Assembly: GCA_002401635.1 (NCBI GenBank) | Contig: NVTQ01000003.1 | Span: forward strand, 31,995-38,017 | Length of the DNA stretch: 6,023 nt | DNA from: Pseudomonadota bacterium | Lineage (GTDB): Bacteria; Pseudomonadota; Zetaproteobacteria; Mariprofundales; Mariprofundaceae | Reading direction: 5' to 3' | In this document: piece after piece, positions 5,821 through 6,023 of the stretch | How positions within the stretch are numbered: position 1 is the stretch's first letter | Layout: each line of letters starts with the position of its first letter | Position numbers and translations under genes: made by a program | Notes under the pieces: generated by a model | Database searches by the model: none | What the model was told of the DNA's origin: nothing | The model's input: only the letters and a program-made list of their open reading frames with translations

Positions 5821-5841
5821 CAAAGAAAACGCAGCTATGCG
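5821..5841 (-). terminator. Possible weak terminator at the end of efp
   Basis: On the minus strand CGCA-TAGC-TGCG (5841-5830) forms a 4-bp stem over the efp stop codon, followed by TTTTCTTT. The stem is short and the call is weak. No terminator with a T-tract is visible for the convergent marR-type gene in the 31-base gap. Confidence 0.25.
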
Positions 5842-6023
5842 CGTTCGATATACTCGCCGTTGTCTGTGTTAACTTTGATTTTAATACCTGATTCAACAAA
5901 TGGCGGAACCATGACGGAAGCACCTGTTTCTAGCTTGCCTGGTTTGTATGAACTGGTGGCAGTTTGTCCTTTAATCGATGCATCGCATTCGACCAATTCA
6001 AGGATGACTGTTTTAGGCATCTG
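5835..6023 (-). CDS. efp: Translation elongation factor P, C-terminal part
   Basis: The last 62 residues, ending in a TAG at 5837-5835; the gene continues past the right edge. EF-P helps ribosomes stalled at polyproline stretches. The visible part is the end of OB domain II and domain III: TVILELVECDASIKGQTA, then SYKPGKLETGASVMVPPF, then GIKIKVNTDNGEYIERA. This matches the conserved EF-P C-terminus (KGDTATGG, LETGA, VPLFI, GDKIKVDTRTGEY in E. coli, from memory). The modified lysine of domain I is outside the window. The methionine at 6020 is internal and is not the start. The gene is convergent with the marR-type gene, with a 31-base gap, and is unlikely to be functionally linked to the efflux genes. 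Confidence 0.95.
   Translation of the reverse strand, partial: QMPKTVILELVECDASIKGQTATSSYKPGKLETGASVMVPPFVESGIKIKVNTDNGEYIERA

Noticed and set aside
5696..5923. Minus-strand frame of 75 codons across the marR-efp junction
   Set aside because: It overlaps the ends of both real genes in other frames and has no recognisable features.

Overview
The window comes from a Gram-negative bacterium, most likely a proteobacterium. It has an outer-membrane TolC-type channel with a Sec signal peptide, an RND inner-membrane pump, a MarR-type regulator and the C-terminus of elongation factor P. The EF-P tail (the KGQTATSSYKP and VMVPPF stretches, ending YIERA) resembles alpha- or zetaproteobacterial versions more than the E. 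coli one. That is an impression from memory and does not place the organism to genus.

Layout from left to right: (1) bases 1-68 carry the last codons of a small hydrophobic protein on the + strand. (2) Bases 69-626 contain no protein gene but are highly structured. A segment of about 139 bp is present twice as a direct repeat (104-242 and 490-629). On the minus strand each copy contains a long hairpin with a C-rich, anti-Shine-Dalgarno-like loop, followed by a Rho-independent terminator. Between the copies sits a 184-bp element with 17-bp terminal inverted repeats flanked by CTAG on both sides, which looks like an IS5-type MITE. (3) Bases 627-5185 hold a two-gene minus-strand operon: an outer-membrane factor, then an RND transporter, with start and stop codons overlapping by 4 bp (ATGA). 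(4) Bases 5186-5302 are a compact divergent control region with two overlapping, oppositely directed promoters and a small operator-like palindrome between them. (5) Bases 5303-5803 encode a MarR-family regulator on the + strand. (6) Bases 5835-6023 are the 3' end of efp on the minus strand, convergent with marR.

Likely working: the MarR protein probably represses both itself and the efflux operon from the shared control region and releases when it meets a ligand or oxidant. The operon supplies the pump and exit duct of a tripartite efflux system, but no periplasmic adaptor gene lies with it. Operon transcription ends at the terminator of the right-hand repeat copy, so the C-rich hairpin sits in the 3' UTR of the pump mRNA and could be released as a small RNA.

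The most interesting part is the duplicated hairpin-plus-terminator unit. The hairpin block is identical between copies over 51 bases while flanking sequence has diverged, and the two imperfect stem positions form G-U pairs only in minus-strand RNA. This suggests a pair of sibling regulatory RNAs comparable in architecture to C-rich-loop sRNAs known from other proteobacteria. This is an inference from sequence alone.
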